Program-made: the position numbers and the translations under genes
Shown: positions 22,337-31,002 of the stretch, one piece after another
Position numbering within the stretch: the stretch's first letter is position 1
Layout: every line of letters begins with the position of its first letter
The notes under the pieces: model-generated
Seen by the model: only the letters and a program-made list of their open reading frames with translations
Databases searched by the model: none
What the model was told of the DNA's origin: nothing
Assembly: GCF_900099835.1 (NCBI RefSeq)
Contig: NZ_FNKP01000003.1
Location: 744,001 to 808,000, forward strand
Origin: Paraburkholderia fungorum
GTDB taxonomy: Bacteria; Pseudomonadota; Gammaproteobacteria; Burkholderiales; Burkholderiaceae
DNA length: 64,000 nucleotides
Direction: 5' to 3'

Positions 22337-23749
22337 TCAACGCCGCGCCATTCGTGGCCGCCGTCTGCGCGTCAGCAGAAACAGCAGTATCAACACGATA
22401 ACGGCCGCCAGCACCAGCCCGGCACGCGCAATCAACACCAGCGGCGATGCCTCGCCACCCGCGCGCAAAGTCTTCACCTGCTCGGCCGTCACGTGCGCTT
22501 GCGGATTGCCATACTGTGCCAGCAGATAATTGCCGAGCGTCGTTATCTGCTGGTCGGAAAGCAGGTTGCCGAACGCGGGCATCAGCACATCCGGTGCACT
22601 GGCTTGCCGGTGCACGCCTTCGAGCATCACCATCACGAGATTGTTGGTGTTCGCGTGACCGAGCGCCGTGTTGTGAAACAGCGAAGGCAGCCCCGGACCG
22701 TCGATACCCTGACCCGCCCCCTCTCCTTTCGCCTGATGACAACTCGCGCAATACGCGTCGTAGAGTTGCGGACCGCTCATCTGGTTGGCGTCGGCGGGCA
22801 AAGCTACGCCGCGAATCTCGTCGAAGCTGCCTTTCGGACCACCCCACGTATGCGCGGCCTGCACATCGCCGGCATTGCGGATTGGCGGCGTCGACTTGAG
22901 GTAAGTCGCCATCGCGCTCAGATCGCCGGCGTTCAGATGACTCAGGCTGTTATCCACCGCTTCGGCCATCGGGCCGGCCGCCTGGGCGCGGTCGATCACA
23001 TGACCCGTGCGCAGATAGTCCGCAATCTGCGCTTCGCTCCAGGAGCCGATGCCGCTGACCGGATCGGAAGACACGTTCGGTGCGTACCATGTGCCGACCA
23101 CGCTGCCGGCGAGACCCATCGCACCGTTCTCGGCCATCAGCACATTGCGCGGTGTATGGCACGTGCTGCAATGGGCGAGGCCGCGCACCAGATAAGCGCC
23201 GCGATTCCATTCAACACCTTTCGACGAATCCGGCACGAACGGCCCATGATCGAGGAACAGCAGATTCCACACAGCCATCGAAAGACGCACGTTGAACGGG
23301 AACGGCAACGCAGTGGCCTGCGGCGATTCGTCGACCGGTGTCACGCCCTGCATGAAGTACGCGTAGAGCGCTTTCACGTCGTCGTCGGTCACTTGCGTGT
23401 ACGACGTGTAGGGCATCGCCGGATAGAGATGCTGGCCATCCGCGCGAATCCCGCGTCGCAAGGCCGCGCTGAATTGTTCGAGCGTGTAGTTGCCGATACC
23501 GTGCGTTTTCGAAGGCGTAATGTTGGTCGACACGATATTGCCAAGCGGCGTGGATAACGACAAACCGCCGGCAAACGGCTTGCCATGCGGTGCGGTATGA
23601 CACGCCACGCAATCGCCGGCTTTCGCGAGATATTCGCCCTGTTTGATGAGATCGTCGTCCGCTGCGTGCACTGCCAGCGAAAACCCGGCCGACACGAGCA
23701 GCGCCGTGCCAAGACGACGCATCAATTTCATGGTCTGTAATTGAGTCAT
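22337..23749 (-). CDS. tri-haem cytochrome c subunit of a membrane dehydrogenase
   Basis: 470 residues with a signal peptide and three c-type haem motifs: CVACH near residue 48, CSTCH near 194 and CASCH near 334. A membrane anchor lies at the C-terminus (LVLIARAGLVLAAVIVLILLFLL followed by RRRRPRMARR, cited in two parts). This is the standard cytochrome subunit of the three-component gluconate, sorbitol, 2-ketogluconate and alcohol dehydrogenases of acetic acid bacteria, pseudomonads and Burkholderia. It takes electrons from the FAD subunit and gives them to ubiquinone. It begins 2 bases after the GMC stop, so the two are co-translated. An internal ATG at 23731 is another possible start. Confidence 0.92.
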   Translation of the reverse strand: MTQLQTMKLMRRLGTALLVSAGFSLAVHAADDDLIKQGEYLAKAGDCVACHTAPHGKPFAGGLSLSTPLGNIVSTNITPSKTHGIGNYTLEQFSAALRRGIRADGQHLYPAMPYTSYTQVTDDDVKALYAYFMQGVTPVDESPQATALPFPFNVRLSMAVWNLLFLDHGPFVPDSSKGVEWNRGAYLVRGLAHCSTCHTPRNVLMAENGAMGLAGSVVGTWYAPNVSSDPVSGIGSWSEAQIADYLRTGHVIDRAQAAGPMAEAVDNSLSHLNAGDLSAMATYLKSTPPIRNAGDVQAAHTWGGPKGSFDEIRGVALPADANQMSGPQLYDAYCASCHQAKGEGAGQGIDGPGLPSLFHNTALGHANTNNLVMVMLEGVHRQASAPDVLMPAFGNLLSDQQITTLGNYLLAQYGNPQAHVTAEQVKTLRAGGEASPLVLIARAGLVLAAVIVLILLFLLTRRRRPRMARR

Positions 23750-23751
23750 CG

Positions 23752-25350
23752 TCAGGCGTTCGCGTGAATGTGTTCGGCCGACCGCAGCGCGAGCGCGACG
23801 CCCGTCAGCGTGGAGTTCACCGTGGCGGCGGTGGGCATCACACCGGTACTCGCGATATACAGATTCTCGTGATCGTGTGCGCGTCCGAATGCGTCGACGA
23901 CGGAGTCTTTCGGGTCGCTGCCCATCGCCATCGTGCCGGTGATGTGCTGATTGTTGCCGTACACGCCGTCCGGGCTATAACGCAGGTTCGTGCCGCCCAT
24001 CAATCCGGCGATCTGGGTGTACGCCTCGCGCGCCGCCGCCATGCCTTTATCGACGTAATCGTTCATCGCGTAGTGCATTTGCGGAGTGGGAATGCCGAGC
24101 GCGTCTTTTTTGTCGCTGAGCGTCACGCGATTATTCGGATCAGGCAGGATCTCCAGCACGTTCTTCAGGCTGCACTGCCGCGCCGCGTGATAGCGGATCT
24201 GCTCTTCCAGTTCTGCGCCGTACACGCCCTTCGCGATCAATGCCTGCGTCACCGATTGCACCTGCGACGAGTTCGAAATGTCGATGCGGAACGCCGCGTG
24301 CTCAGAGCGGAATGCGCCGTCGCGAAGCGAGTTGATCGAACTCGGACTCATCGGGCCACGGCCAGGCCAGAGTTCCTCTTCGGCGTCGAATACGAGGCCG
24401 TTGCTCGGGTGATCCATCAGAAAGCGGCCCACCGTATCGGAGCTGTTCGCGAGCCCGTTTCTGTATTTATCGCTCGCGGACAGCAACAACAGCTTCGGAC
24501 TTTCAATACCGTTCGCGGCCAGAATGAACGTCTTTCCCGTCACACGATGCGTGGTCTTGTCCGGGTCGTAGTAATGGACCGCTGCGATAAGGCCGCGCTC
24601 GTCGTGTTCGATGCGGTACACCACCGCATTCGCGATCAGTTTTGCTCCCGCTTTTTCCGCTGCATCGACAGCGAGACCGCCGTGATATTGCGCGTCGATT
24701 GGACAGATCGGCATGCAGTTGTTGTTGCCGCAGCAGGCCGGGCGGCTGTCGTAGGTGCGGCTGTTGCGCGCGGTGGTATTGGTGACGACTTCGAAGCCGC
24801 CCGGCGCGAGCCGTTCGCGAAAACGCTGTTCGAGATACGACTCAGCGACCGGCTCCATCGGGAACGGCTGCGTGCGCGGCGAGCCGGTATTCGGCGCGCC
24901 CGAGACGCCCATCTTCACTTCCGCTTCCTGATAGAACGGATCGAGATCGTCGTACGAGATCGGCCAGTCGCGACCCACACCGTAAAGCGTCTTGATGCGC
25001 AAATCGTTCGGCAGGATCCGCCACGCCTGCGCGGCCCAATGCCAGGTCGTGCCGCCTACTATGCGGATGTACTCCGGTTTGTACGGATACGGCCCGGCCT
25101 GCACGAGGTAACCATTGTCCTCGGGCTGATAGACCGGATGCGGCGCCCACGACGAAAACGGATACGGCGACATGAAATCGCTCTTGCGCGGCGAATTGCG
25201 GAAATTCGCGACGATGCGTCCGCGATCCAGTCGCGGGCCGGCTTCGAGAATCAGCACCGAAGCGCCCTGCAACGCAAGCCGTTGGGCCGCGAGTGCACCG
25301 CAAATACCCGAACCGATCACGACGATGTCCGCTGATTGCTGATCAGGCAT
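23752..25350 (-). CDS. GMC-family FAD dehydrogenase large subunit
   Basis: 532 residues. The FAD-binding beta-alpha-beta motif GSGICGALAAQRLALQG is near residue 12, and the C-terminal GMC signature shows NNQHITGTMAMGSDP and PTAATVNSTLTGVALALRSAEH. A Cys-rich segment (PACCGNNNCMPICP) near residue 205 is typical of membrane gluconate and sorbitol dehydrogenase large subunits, which carry a 3Fe-4S cluster. It oxidises a sugar, sugar acid or alcohol at the periplasmic face. The small subunit upstream has a Tat-type leader and would carry it out. The exact substrate (gluconate, 2-ketogluconate, sorbitol or fructose) cannot be read from sequence. Confidence 0.92.
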   Translation of the reverse strand: MPDQQSADIVVIGSGICGALAAQRLALQGASVLILEAGPRLDRGRIVANFRNSPRKSDFMSPYPFSSWAPHPVYQPEDNGYLVQAGPYPYKPEYIRIVGGTTWHWAAQAWRILPNDLRIKTLYGVGRDWPISYDDLDPFYQEAEVKMGVSGAPNTGSPRTQPFPMEPVAESYLEQRFRERLAPGGFEVVTNTTARNSRTYDSRPACCGNNNCMPICPIDAQYHGGLAVDAAEKAGAKLIANAVVYRIEHDERGLIAAVHYYDPDKTTHRVTGKTFILAANGIESPKLLLLSASDKYRNGLANSSDTVGRFLMDHPSNGLVFDAEEELWPGRGPMSPSSINSLRDGAFRSEHAAFRIDISNSSQVQSVTQALIAKGVYGAELEEQIRYHAARQCSLKNVLEILPDPNNRVTLSDKKDALGIPTPQMHYAMNDYVDKGMAAAREAYTQIAGLMGGTNLRYSPDGVYGNNQHITGTMAMGSDPKDSVVDAFGRAHDHENLYIASTGVMPTAATVNSTLTGVALALRSAEHIHANA

Positions 25351-25380
25351 GTTGGATTCCCTGGATTGGCTGCACGAACT

Positions 25381-25926
25381 TCAGGCGGCCAGGGGATTGC
25401 GCCCCCAGCTTCCGTACGGACCATACGCATAGCTCGGCGGCTTCAGGCGGTCCGCGACCACGATGTTCATCAAGCTCGACTCGTAGGTGACGCAGCGCGC
25501 CGCCGCGCCCGAGCCGACCACGCCGATGTACCAGGCGGTGGCGATCTGCGCGGGCAGTTTGGCGAATGGCGCATTGGCCGCATCGAGCGATGTTTGCAGA
25601 TCGTGGGCGGCGGGTTTGTTGCTGGCAACAAATGCTGCCAACGCGCTCAACTGTTCCGCGAATGACGGCATCGTCGCAACGAGGCCGTCATGCAGACGCT
25701 TTGCTTGCGCCGCGTCGAGCGTCGCATGGCCGGTGATGAGTTGCGACACGCTCAGGAAGTCGTCGAGCACGTTCGCGGATGCCGGCGCCGACGCAGGCGT
25801 CTGTGCCCCGGCAAGCGTCCATGGAATGAACGAACTGGCATAGCTCGCCAGAATGCTGGTCAGCAGAAGGCGTCGCGTGGAATTGGGCGCGGGTGGGCGC
25901 GCGCCGGAGTCGAGCGGAGTCGTCAT
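25381..25926 (-). CDS. small subunit of sorbitol/gluconate-type dehydrogenase
   Basis: 181 residues. The N-terminus STRRLLLTSILASYASSF resembles a twin-arginine leader, as expected for a subunit that carries the FAD subunit across the membrane. The rest is helical, with the C-terminal VTYESSLMNIVVADRLKPPSYAYGPYGSWG pattern, where YGPYGSWG is the hallmark of the sorbitol-dehydrogenase small subunit family. It is first in the operon, 30 bases before the large subunit. No signal for regulation is seen. Confidence 0.85.
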   Translation of the reverse strand: MTTPLDSGARPPAPNSTRRLLLTSILASYASSFIPWTLAGAQTPASAPASANVLDDFLSVSQLITGHATLDAAQAKRLHDGLVATMPSFAEQLSALAAFVASNKPAAHDLQTSLDAANAPFAKLPAQIATAWYIGVVGSGAAARCVTYESSLMNIVVADRLKPPSYAYGPYGSWGRNPLAA

Positions 25927-26092
25927 GATCTATCCTGATCTTCCAATGCCGATGAACAGTCAACGGCCAGGCGCCGCAATCCCATTCGCGCGATGGGTTC
26001 CCGCCCGACAGTTCCACGCAATAAAGTTCGCCCTCAACCTTTTCTGACGACACCCGGCGAGCCGCTACACATAACGCCCAGCAAAATCACGA

Positions 26093-26530
26093 CTAGTGAT
26101 GCGGATACTCCGAGCGCGGCGTTGGAGTCGCCTTCACCCTGGTGTACTCGAATACGGGGAGCGCCTTGATCGCGGCCTTGGTCGCGCCAGCCAGGATCAG
26201 CTTGCCGTCCTGGTAGTCGAGCTGTTCGACCGGAATGGCGACGTCGTGATGAGACACGCCAAGGAACTGATTGGCCGCGACGATCGCGAACGAAACCGAA
26301 TGATCGGGCGCAACGATGATGTCGTGGATAACGCCCACTTTCTCGCCGTTTTCGTTGTACACGGCCTTATTCAGGATCGACTTCTTGGCGCTCCAGCCGA
26401 GAATCAGATCGGTAGATTGCGTGACGGTTACACCAAGCGGCTGAGCGCCCGCGACTTGCGCAAAAGAATGGGACGACAGCATACCGAGCGAGGCAGACAT
26501 AATCACGAGTGCGGCGACTTTTGATTTCAT
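26093..26530 (-). CDS. exported PRC-barrel domain protein
   Basis: 145 residues from ATG 26530, preceded by AGAGGAAGTC on the minus strand. A signal peptide (MKSKVAALVIMSASLGMLSS ending HSFAQ) is followed by a PRC-barrel fold: GWSAKKSILNKAVYNENGEKVGVIHDIIVAPDHSV (cited in parts) and a later IPVEQLDYQDGKLILAGATK repeat. PRC-barrels often occur in photosystem and RNA-processing proteins; secreted ones in Burkholderia are abundant, of unknown function and often stress-linked. It is a single gene here. Confidence 0.8.
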   Translation of the reverse strand: MKSKVAALVIMSASLGMLSSHSFAQVAGAQPLGVTVTQSTDLILGWSAKKSILNKAVYNENGEKVGVIHDIIVAPDHSVSFAIVAANQFLGVSHHDVAIPVEQLDYQDGKLILAGATKAAIKALPVFEYTRVKATPTPRSEYPHH

Positions 26531-26946
26531 GACTTCCTCTGGAGGTATCGTTCTTCGGGGGAGGGCGATGCGGGACGCTCTCATTAAAGGCTACAGAAAA
26601 GAAAAAGTAAAGAATTCGATCCTTGAAAACATCTATCGAATTTCCGTCGAATTTTTTCTATTCGATGCGCGAGGCGAGAAGAAGAACAGGTTTTCTTTTA
26701 ATAAAGAACGCCACGAAAAATATAAAAACGTCAATCCGTTTCGGCGGTGTTGCGCCAACGGCGCGAATAGACATGTTCGCGCAGCGAGGACGTGAAAGCA
26801 GTCCGTAAAGGCGAAATTAATTCACGCGAATACGCACACTTTGCTTAACACGATAAAAAGAAGCGTTGCCATCCGGCCGAATAAAATATTTTCACAGCGA
26901 GTTGCTTCTAGGTAGAAGCGAAGGCCGCGCAAATCGGCATAGGTAA
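26531..26946. other. A/T-rich intergenic region
   Basis: 416 bases between the PRC-barrel and the membrane protein genes. It is visibly richer in A/T than the flanks, with runs such as AAAGAAAAAGTAAAG and AATTTTTTCTATTCG. No gene is seen. It should contain the promoter of the PRC-barrel gene near 26550-26620. It may be foreign or an old insertion site. Confidence 0.45.
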
Positions 26947-27741
26947 TCATTCCGCAGCGACAACGGCTGGCTTCTCGTTCTCTGGATTCTTCATCGTGGC
27001 AAGCCGTTTGGTACACCACTGCACAAACATCGCGACGAATGCGGCCTCTGCAAAAGCGGGCAATGGATGCTGGTGAGGCAACACGAATACCAGTACCAGA
27101 CAGAACGCTGCAAACGAGAACCTGCCGAGCACCATGCCCCGCAGCAGCGAGATCACGAACGCCGGTCCATGCGCGCGATGAGACGACACCGACAGCACGG
27201 AGCCAAGCAGCGGAAATACGGCAAGCAAACCGCTCCACGTCGCACCGGCCCATCCAGATAACGATGTGACGACGATCGTGAGCGCTGCACCGGCCACCAT
27301 CCGGCCGACGAGATCGGCGCGCGAAAGCGGCGCACCTGCAGCAACCGCGGAACTACGGGGCAGGAACGACTGGCCGAAACATACGGCGGACAAAGCGGCG
27401 ATTGCGGCCCATAACGGCGAGGTCGGCAACATGGACAAAGCGAAGGCCGCGATCAACCAGGTGGCGAGTCCCGCAAGCAACGCAATCGGCCACGAGCGTG
27501 AACGGCAGGTCCACGCATAGGCGAAATTGAATGCTTCGGACGCGAGGATCGCAGAGAGGGAAAGCGTGGCGGCACGCGCGCCGAAATCCGGGCCATGCGC
27601 GAGTACCAGCAGATACAGAATCGGACCGGCTACGACCGGCAAACCCGCCAGCCACCCCGCGATGGATGGCCCCCACCATTTGCCCGACATCGAAACGATC
27701 AGCAGGAACAATGGGACAAGCGTGAGTTTGAGCGCGAGCAT
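26947..27741 (-). CDS. polytopic membrane protein
   Basis: 264 residues from the ATG at 27741 (MLALKLTLVPLFLLIVSMSG); a longer frame to 27834 would run through a hairpin. About eight hydrophobic segments span the sequence. A pattern GPSIAGWLAGLPVVAGPILY near the start and GWAGATWSGLLAVFPLLGSVLSVSSH in the middle look like two halves of a repeated fold. The loops are short and the C-terminal tail is charged (KRLATMKNPENEKP). No family is recognised with confidence. It follows the amino-acid permease on the same strand. Confidence 0.6.
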   Translation of the reverse strand: MLALKLTLVPLFLLIVSMSGKWWGPSIAGWLAGLPVVAGPILYLLVLAHGPDFGARAATLSLSAILASEAFNFAYAWTCRSRSWPIALLAGLATWLIAAFALSMLPTSPLWAAIAALSAVCFGQSFLPRSSAVAAGAPLSRADLVGRMVAGAALTIVVTSLSGWAGATWSGLLAVFPLLGSVLSVSSHRAHGPAFVISLLRGMVLGRFSFAAFCLVLVFVLPHQHPLPAFAEAAFVAMFVQWCTKRLATMKNPENEKPAVVAAE

Positions 27742-27794
27742 GCCGGGGGCGAGCGGATTTAAAGCGAAATCATACCCTCGTCGCCGGAAAGGAA

Positions 27795-27811
27795 GGCTCG
27801 TCACGCGAGCC
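27795..27811 (-). terminator. hairpin after amino-acid permease
   Basis: GGCTCG (27795-27800) and CGAGCC (27806-27811) form a 6-base stem, followed on the minus strand by TTCCTTTCC. It lies 35 bases past the permease stop and just upstream of the preferred start of the next gene. It is a weak terminator candidate. Confidence 0.4.
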
Positions 27812-27845
27812 CTCCACAACCGACCAGCAAACAATTACCCGCCGC

Positions 27846-29294
27846 TTAACTCGCCTCTTCGGCAATGCGCACCGTCTGATCAGACAACGAACGCCGACGA
27901 TAACCGACGAAATAAATAACGCTCAGCACCGTCAGGAAAGGCACGCCGAAAATCAGCGTCATGCGGAACTCGGGGGTGAACAATGTCGTGACGGTCACCG
28001 CGAGCGTCAGGCCCGCGCCAAGCAACGTCAGCACCGGGAAGCCCCGCATCCTGAAGCGCAGCGTCGGCCGACCGCTTGCCACCCAATGTCGGCGGAAAAA
28101 ATAGTGCGTGACGAAAATCATGGTCCACGTGAACAGCGCGCCGAACATCGAAATCGCCATCATGATCGTGAACGATGCATCCGGATACACGACGCTCAGA
28201 ATGGTCGCCAGCGCAATGCCGCTCGTGGACAGCAACAGCGCGCCCATCGGCACACCGCGCCGGTTCACTTCGCCCAGACGGCGCGGCGCATGTCCGGCGC
28301 GCGACAGGCTGAACATCATCCGCGTGGTGATGTAGAGCTGGCTGTTCATCGCCGACAATGCCGCGACCAGCACCACGAAATTGATGACGCCCGCAGCGCC
28401 CGGAATGTGCATGGCTTCCATCACCTTGACGAACGGGCTTTGGTCCTTGCCGGCTGCAGTCCAGGGCACGATGGCGAGCATCAGTGCCAGCGTCACCAGA
28501 TAGAACAACACAAGGCGGACGATCGTGGAGCGGAACGCTTTGGTCACCGCGCGCTCCGGGTCCTGCGCTTCGCCTGCGGCAACCGCGATCATCTCAATGC
28601 TGAGATAGCTGAAGATAGCCACGATCACCGCGACCCATGTTCCCCACGCGCCTTTAGGGAAGAAACCGCCATCCGCGAAATAGTGATGGAAGCCGGCAGC
28701 CGAAGCTTCCTGCCCCGGCTGCGCGACCGCGACCAGTGACGGATTGATGAACACCACGTAGGCACCCAGCACGATGAACGCCGCGATAGCCGAAATCTTG
28801 ATGAGCGAAAACCAGTACTCGACCGAGCCGAACACGTCGACACTGCGCGCGTTGACGATCACGAGCACGCTCGAAAAGCCGACGATCCACAGCCATCCCG
28901 GCACTGTCGGGAACCAGTACTTCATGTACAGCGCAATAGCCGTCACTTCGGTACCGACCGCGAGTACGATGCATGCCCAATACGCGTAGCGAACCAGAAA
29001 ACCCATCCACGGACTGACGTAATGCTCGGCATATGCGCCGAACGACCCGGAGGTGGGATGCGCGACGGTCATCTCCGCAAGACAGCCCATCAGCAGCAAC
29101 GAAATCAGTGCGCCGATCGCGTAGCTGATCAGCACGCTCGGGCCCGCGAAGCTGACGGCGAATCCGCTGCCGAGGAACAGACCCGTGCCGATCGCGCCGC
29201 CAATCGCGATCATCGACATTTGTGTGGCGCTCAGGCCGCGACGCAAACCGCTTTCCCGCTCGACGATTTTCTGGAACTGATCTTCGTGTCTCAT
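27846..29294 (-). CDS. APC-family amino-acid permease
   Basis: 482 residues from ATG 29294, preceded by GGAGGG. About 12 membrane segments follow. The amino-acid permease signature appears at the start (SMIAIGGAIGTGLFLGSG), and the AEMTVAHPTSGSFGAYAEHYV stretch is typical of the GabP/AroP/LysP branch. It imports an amino acid with protons. The neighbours (porin, RidA, aromatic aminotransferase, Lrp regulator) suggest an aromatic or branched amino-acid substrate, but the specificity is not decided by sequence. All of these genes lie on the same strand and may be transcribed from the aminotransferase side. Confidence 0.88.
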   Translation of the reverse strand: MRHEDQFQKIVERESGLRRGLSATQMSMIAIGGAIGTGLFLGSGFAVSFAGPSVLISYAIGALISLLLMGCLAEMTVAHPTSGSFGAYAEHYVSPWMGFLVRYAYWACIVLAVGTEVTAIALYMKYWFPTVPGWLWIVGFSSVLVIVNARSVDVFGSVEYWFSLIKISAIAAFIVLGAYVVFINPSLVAVAQPGQEASAAGFHHYFADGGFFPKGAWGTWVAVIVAIFSYLSIEMIAVAAGEAQDPERAVTKAFRSTIVRLVLFYLVTLALMLAIVPWTAAGKDQSPFVKVMEAMHIPGAAGVINFVVLVAALSAMNSQLYITTRMMFSLSRAGHAPRRLGEVNRRGVPMGALLLSTSGIALATILSVVYPDASFTIMMAISMFGALFTWTMIFVTHYFFRRHWVASGRPTLRFRMRGFPVLTLLGAGLTLAVTVTTLFTPEFRMTLIFGVPFLTVLSVIYFVGYRRRSLSDQTVRIAEEAS

Positions 29295-29340
29295 CAATAC
29301 CCTCCGTGATGCATTTAACCCGCGTGACTGGATTCTGAAT

Positions 29341-29373
29341 GGCCGGATCTACGCGGACCCGCGCTGTCCGGCC
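29341..29373 (-). terminator. hairpin after porin
   Basis: GGCCGGA (29341-29347) and TCCGGCC (29367-29373) form a 7-base stem with an internal CGCGGACCCGCG hairpin. It lies 35 bases after the porin stop on the minus strand. There is no T run, so it may be a Rho-independent terminator of low strength or only a stable RNA end. Confidence 0.35.
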
Positions 29374-29407
29374 TACTGTTCAATCAAGCTCTTATCGCAC
29401 GCGGCAA

Positions 29408-30481
29408 TCAGAAAATGTGACGAAGCCCCACCGCGACGCCCGTCTGATTGCTGTTGCCAGGCAATTCGGTTTGTGCGCCGCCCGAGACCTTGTTGTAGTC
29501 GACCGTACCGTACACCTGCGTGGCTTTGGACAACGCGTATTCTGCCTCGACCACGCCGGTATAGCGCTTGCCGCTGTTGCCGCCGATCCCGTTCACATTC
29601 TTGATGCTGTCGTAGTAGAACGCGCTCGTCAGCGAAACGGCCGGATTGATCTGCCAGGTGAAGCCGGTATAGCCGATCGTGTCCTTGCGCGGGTTATCCG
29701 CAAACGAGCCGTACGTGACGGTCCGGCTGCTGTCGTTGAGGTAGTCCTCGTCGATCATTCCAGTGGCGTCATTACCGCCGATATAGCCGAGAAACAGCGT
29801 GGCGGTGCCGATCGCGTAGCGGCCGGCTGCGCCCCACATCTGCTGCGATTTGCCTGCGGCGTCGCGGGTGTTCTGGTAGACGGCGCCGACCATCAGCGGG
29901 CCATGTGCATACGACGAGCGCACTCCCCAGTACGAATCGGCGCTGATGCTGCCCGGCTGACCGCCAAAGCCATAACTTGCGCCGACGCTCACGCCCGCTG
30001 CGGAACCCGCATAGCTGACGGTATTGCTCACGCGTCCTTGCGTCAGGAAATACGGCCACATGTTGGCGGTATAGTTGCCGATAGTCAGCGGATCGAGATC
30101 GCCGAACAGATTGAAGCCCTCGGTCGCCTGACGGCCGAGTTTCAGCGTGCCGTAGCCGCTTTCGAGACCGACATACGCATAGCGGCCGAACAGCAGGTTC
30201 TGATCCATCTTGCCGTTCTGCGGTTCGAAGCCGTTTTCCAACTGGAAGATTGCCTTCAGATCGCCGCCGAGCGATTCCGATCCTTTCATGCCCCAGCGGC
30301 TATTGGTGATCGCGCCGTTGGTCATCTGCACGCTGCTGTTGTTCGCGGCGTCCGCGTTCGTCGTGAAGCGCACGCTCTGATCGAGAATGCCGTACAGCGT
30401 CACCGAGCTTTGTGCGAAGACACTACTTGACGCCGCGATTCCGATAATAGTTGGCAATGCCAATCTTATTGATTTCTTCAT
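29408..30481 (-). CDS. outer-membrane porin (Gram-negative porin family)
   Basis: 357 residues. The leader MKKSIRLALPTIIGIAASSSVFA ends in AQSSVTLYGILDQ, the classical start of Burkholderiales general porins. The 16-strand barrel repeats are visible (WGMKGSESLGGDLKAIFQLENGF; GRYAYVGLESGYGTLKLGR, cited in parts) and the C-terminus ends GLRHIF with the terminal Phe needed for barrel assembly. It forms trimeric channels for small solutes. Its place between an amino-acid permease and aromatic amino-acid enzymes suggests uptake of the same solutes. Confidence 0.93.
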   Translation of the reverse strand: MKKSIRLALPTIIGIAASSSVFAQSSVTLYGILDQSVRFTTNADAANNSSVQMTNGAITNSRWGMKGSESLGGDLKAIFQLENGFEPQNGKMDQNLLFGRYAYVGLESGYGTLKLGRQATEGFNLFGDLDPLTIGNYTANMWPYFLTQGRVSNTVSYAGSAAGVSVGASYGFGGQPGSISADSYWGVRSSYAHGPLMVGAVYQNTRDAAGKSQQMWGAAGRYAIGTATLFLGYIGGNDATGMIDEDYLNDSSRTVTYGSFADNPRKDTIGYTGFTWQINPAVSLTSAFYYDSIKNVNGIGGNSGKRYTGVVEAEYALSKATQVYGTVDYNKVSGGAQTELPGNSNQTGVAVGLRHIF

Positions 30482-30546
30482 TGGACTTCCCCTTTGTGGT
30501 TATGGTAAATCTCACGACGTGTCTGCCGGACGTTTTGCGTTTCGCC

Positions 30547-30581
30547 AAACACCTGCCGTCAACGTCCGACAGCAGGTGTTT
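30547..30581 (-). terminator. hairpin after RidA gene
   Basis: AAACACCTGC (30547-30556) pairs perfectly with GCAGGTGTTT (30572-30581). It lies 13 bases after the RidA stop on the minus strand and upstream of the porin. It separates the aminotransferase-RidA unit from the porin gene. Confidence 0.55.
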
Positions 30582-30594
30582 CGTTCCGGCTCGA

Positions 30595-30987
30595 TTAAGG
30601 CGACGGCGTACCCGATGGCAGCGCCACATACGCCACCAGTTCGATCAACATGTCTGGATGCGCGAAGCCCGCCACCGCAACACTCGTGCGATTCGGATAA
30701 GGCGCGGCGAAAAACTTGCGGTACTCGGCGTCGATGGCCGGCATGTCTTTCGCGTTCGCCATGTAGATCAGCACCTGCGCGACATCCTGCATTTGCGCGC
30801 CTGCCGCCATCACTGCCTGAGCGAGATTCTGCAAAGTCAGACGCGTCTGTTCGGCGATGCCGTCACCGGCAATTTCGCCGTGTGCATCGACGGGACCGTG
30901 CGCGGTGAACATCAGGCCGCTCGCGTGCGTGGCCCATGAAAACGGCTGACGGGGTTCGGGAAGACCCGTTGAAATAAGGTTTGGCAT
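30595..30987 (-). CDS. RidA-family enamine/imine deaminase
   Basis: 130 residues with the YjgF/YER057c/UK114 fold: GLMFTAHGPVDAHGEI, QTRLTLQNLAQAVMAAGAQMQDVAQVLIYM (cited in parts) and a final NRTSVAVAGFAHPDMLIELVAY. RidA hydrolyses reactive enamines released by PLP enzymes to ketones and ammonia. The conserved Arg appears in the PNRTSV segment. It sits 15 bases downstream of the aminotransferase and probably disposes of its imine by-products. Confidence 0.88.
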   Translation of the reverse strand: MPNLISTGLPEPRQPFSWATHASGLMFTAHGPVDAHGEIAGDGIAEQTRLTLQNLAQAVMAAGAQMQDVAQVLIYMANAKDMPAIDAEYRKFFAAPYPNRTSVAVAGFAHPDMLIELVAYVALPSGTPSP

Positions 30988-31002
30988 GGCTGATACCCGA
31001 AG

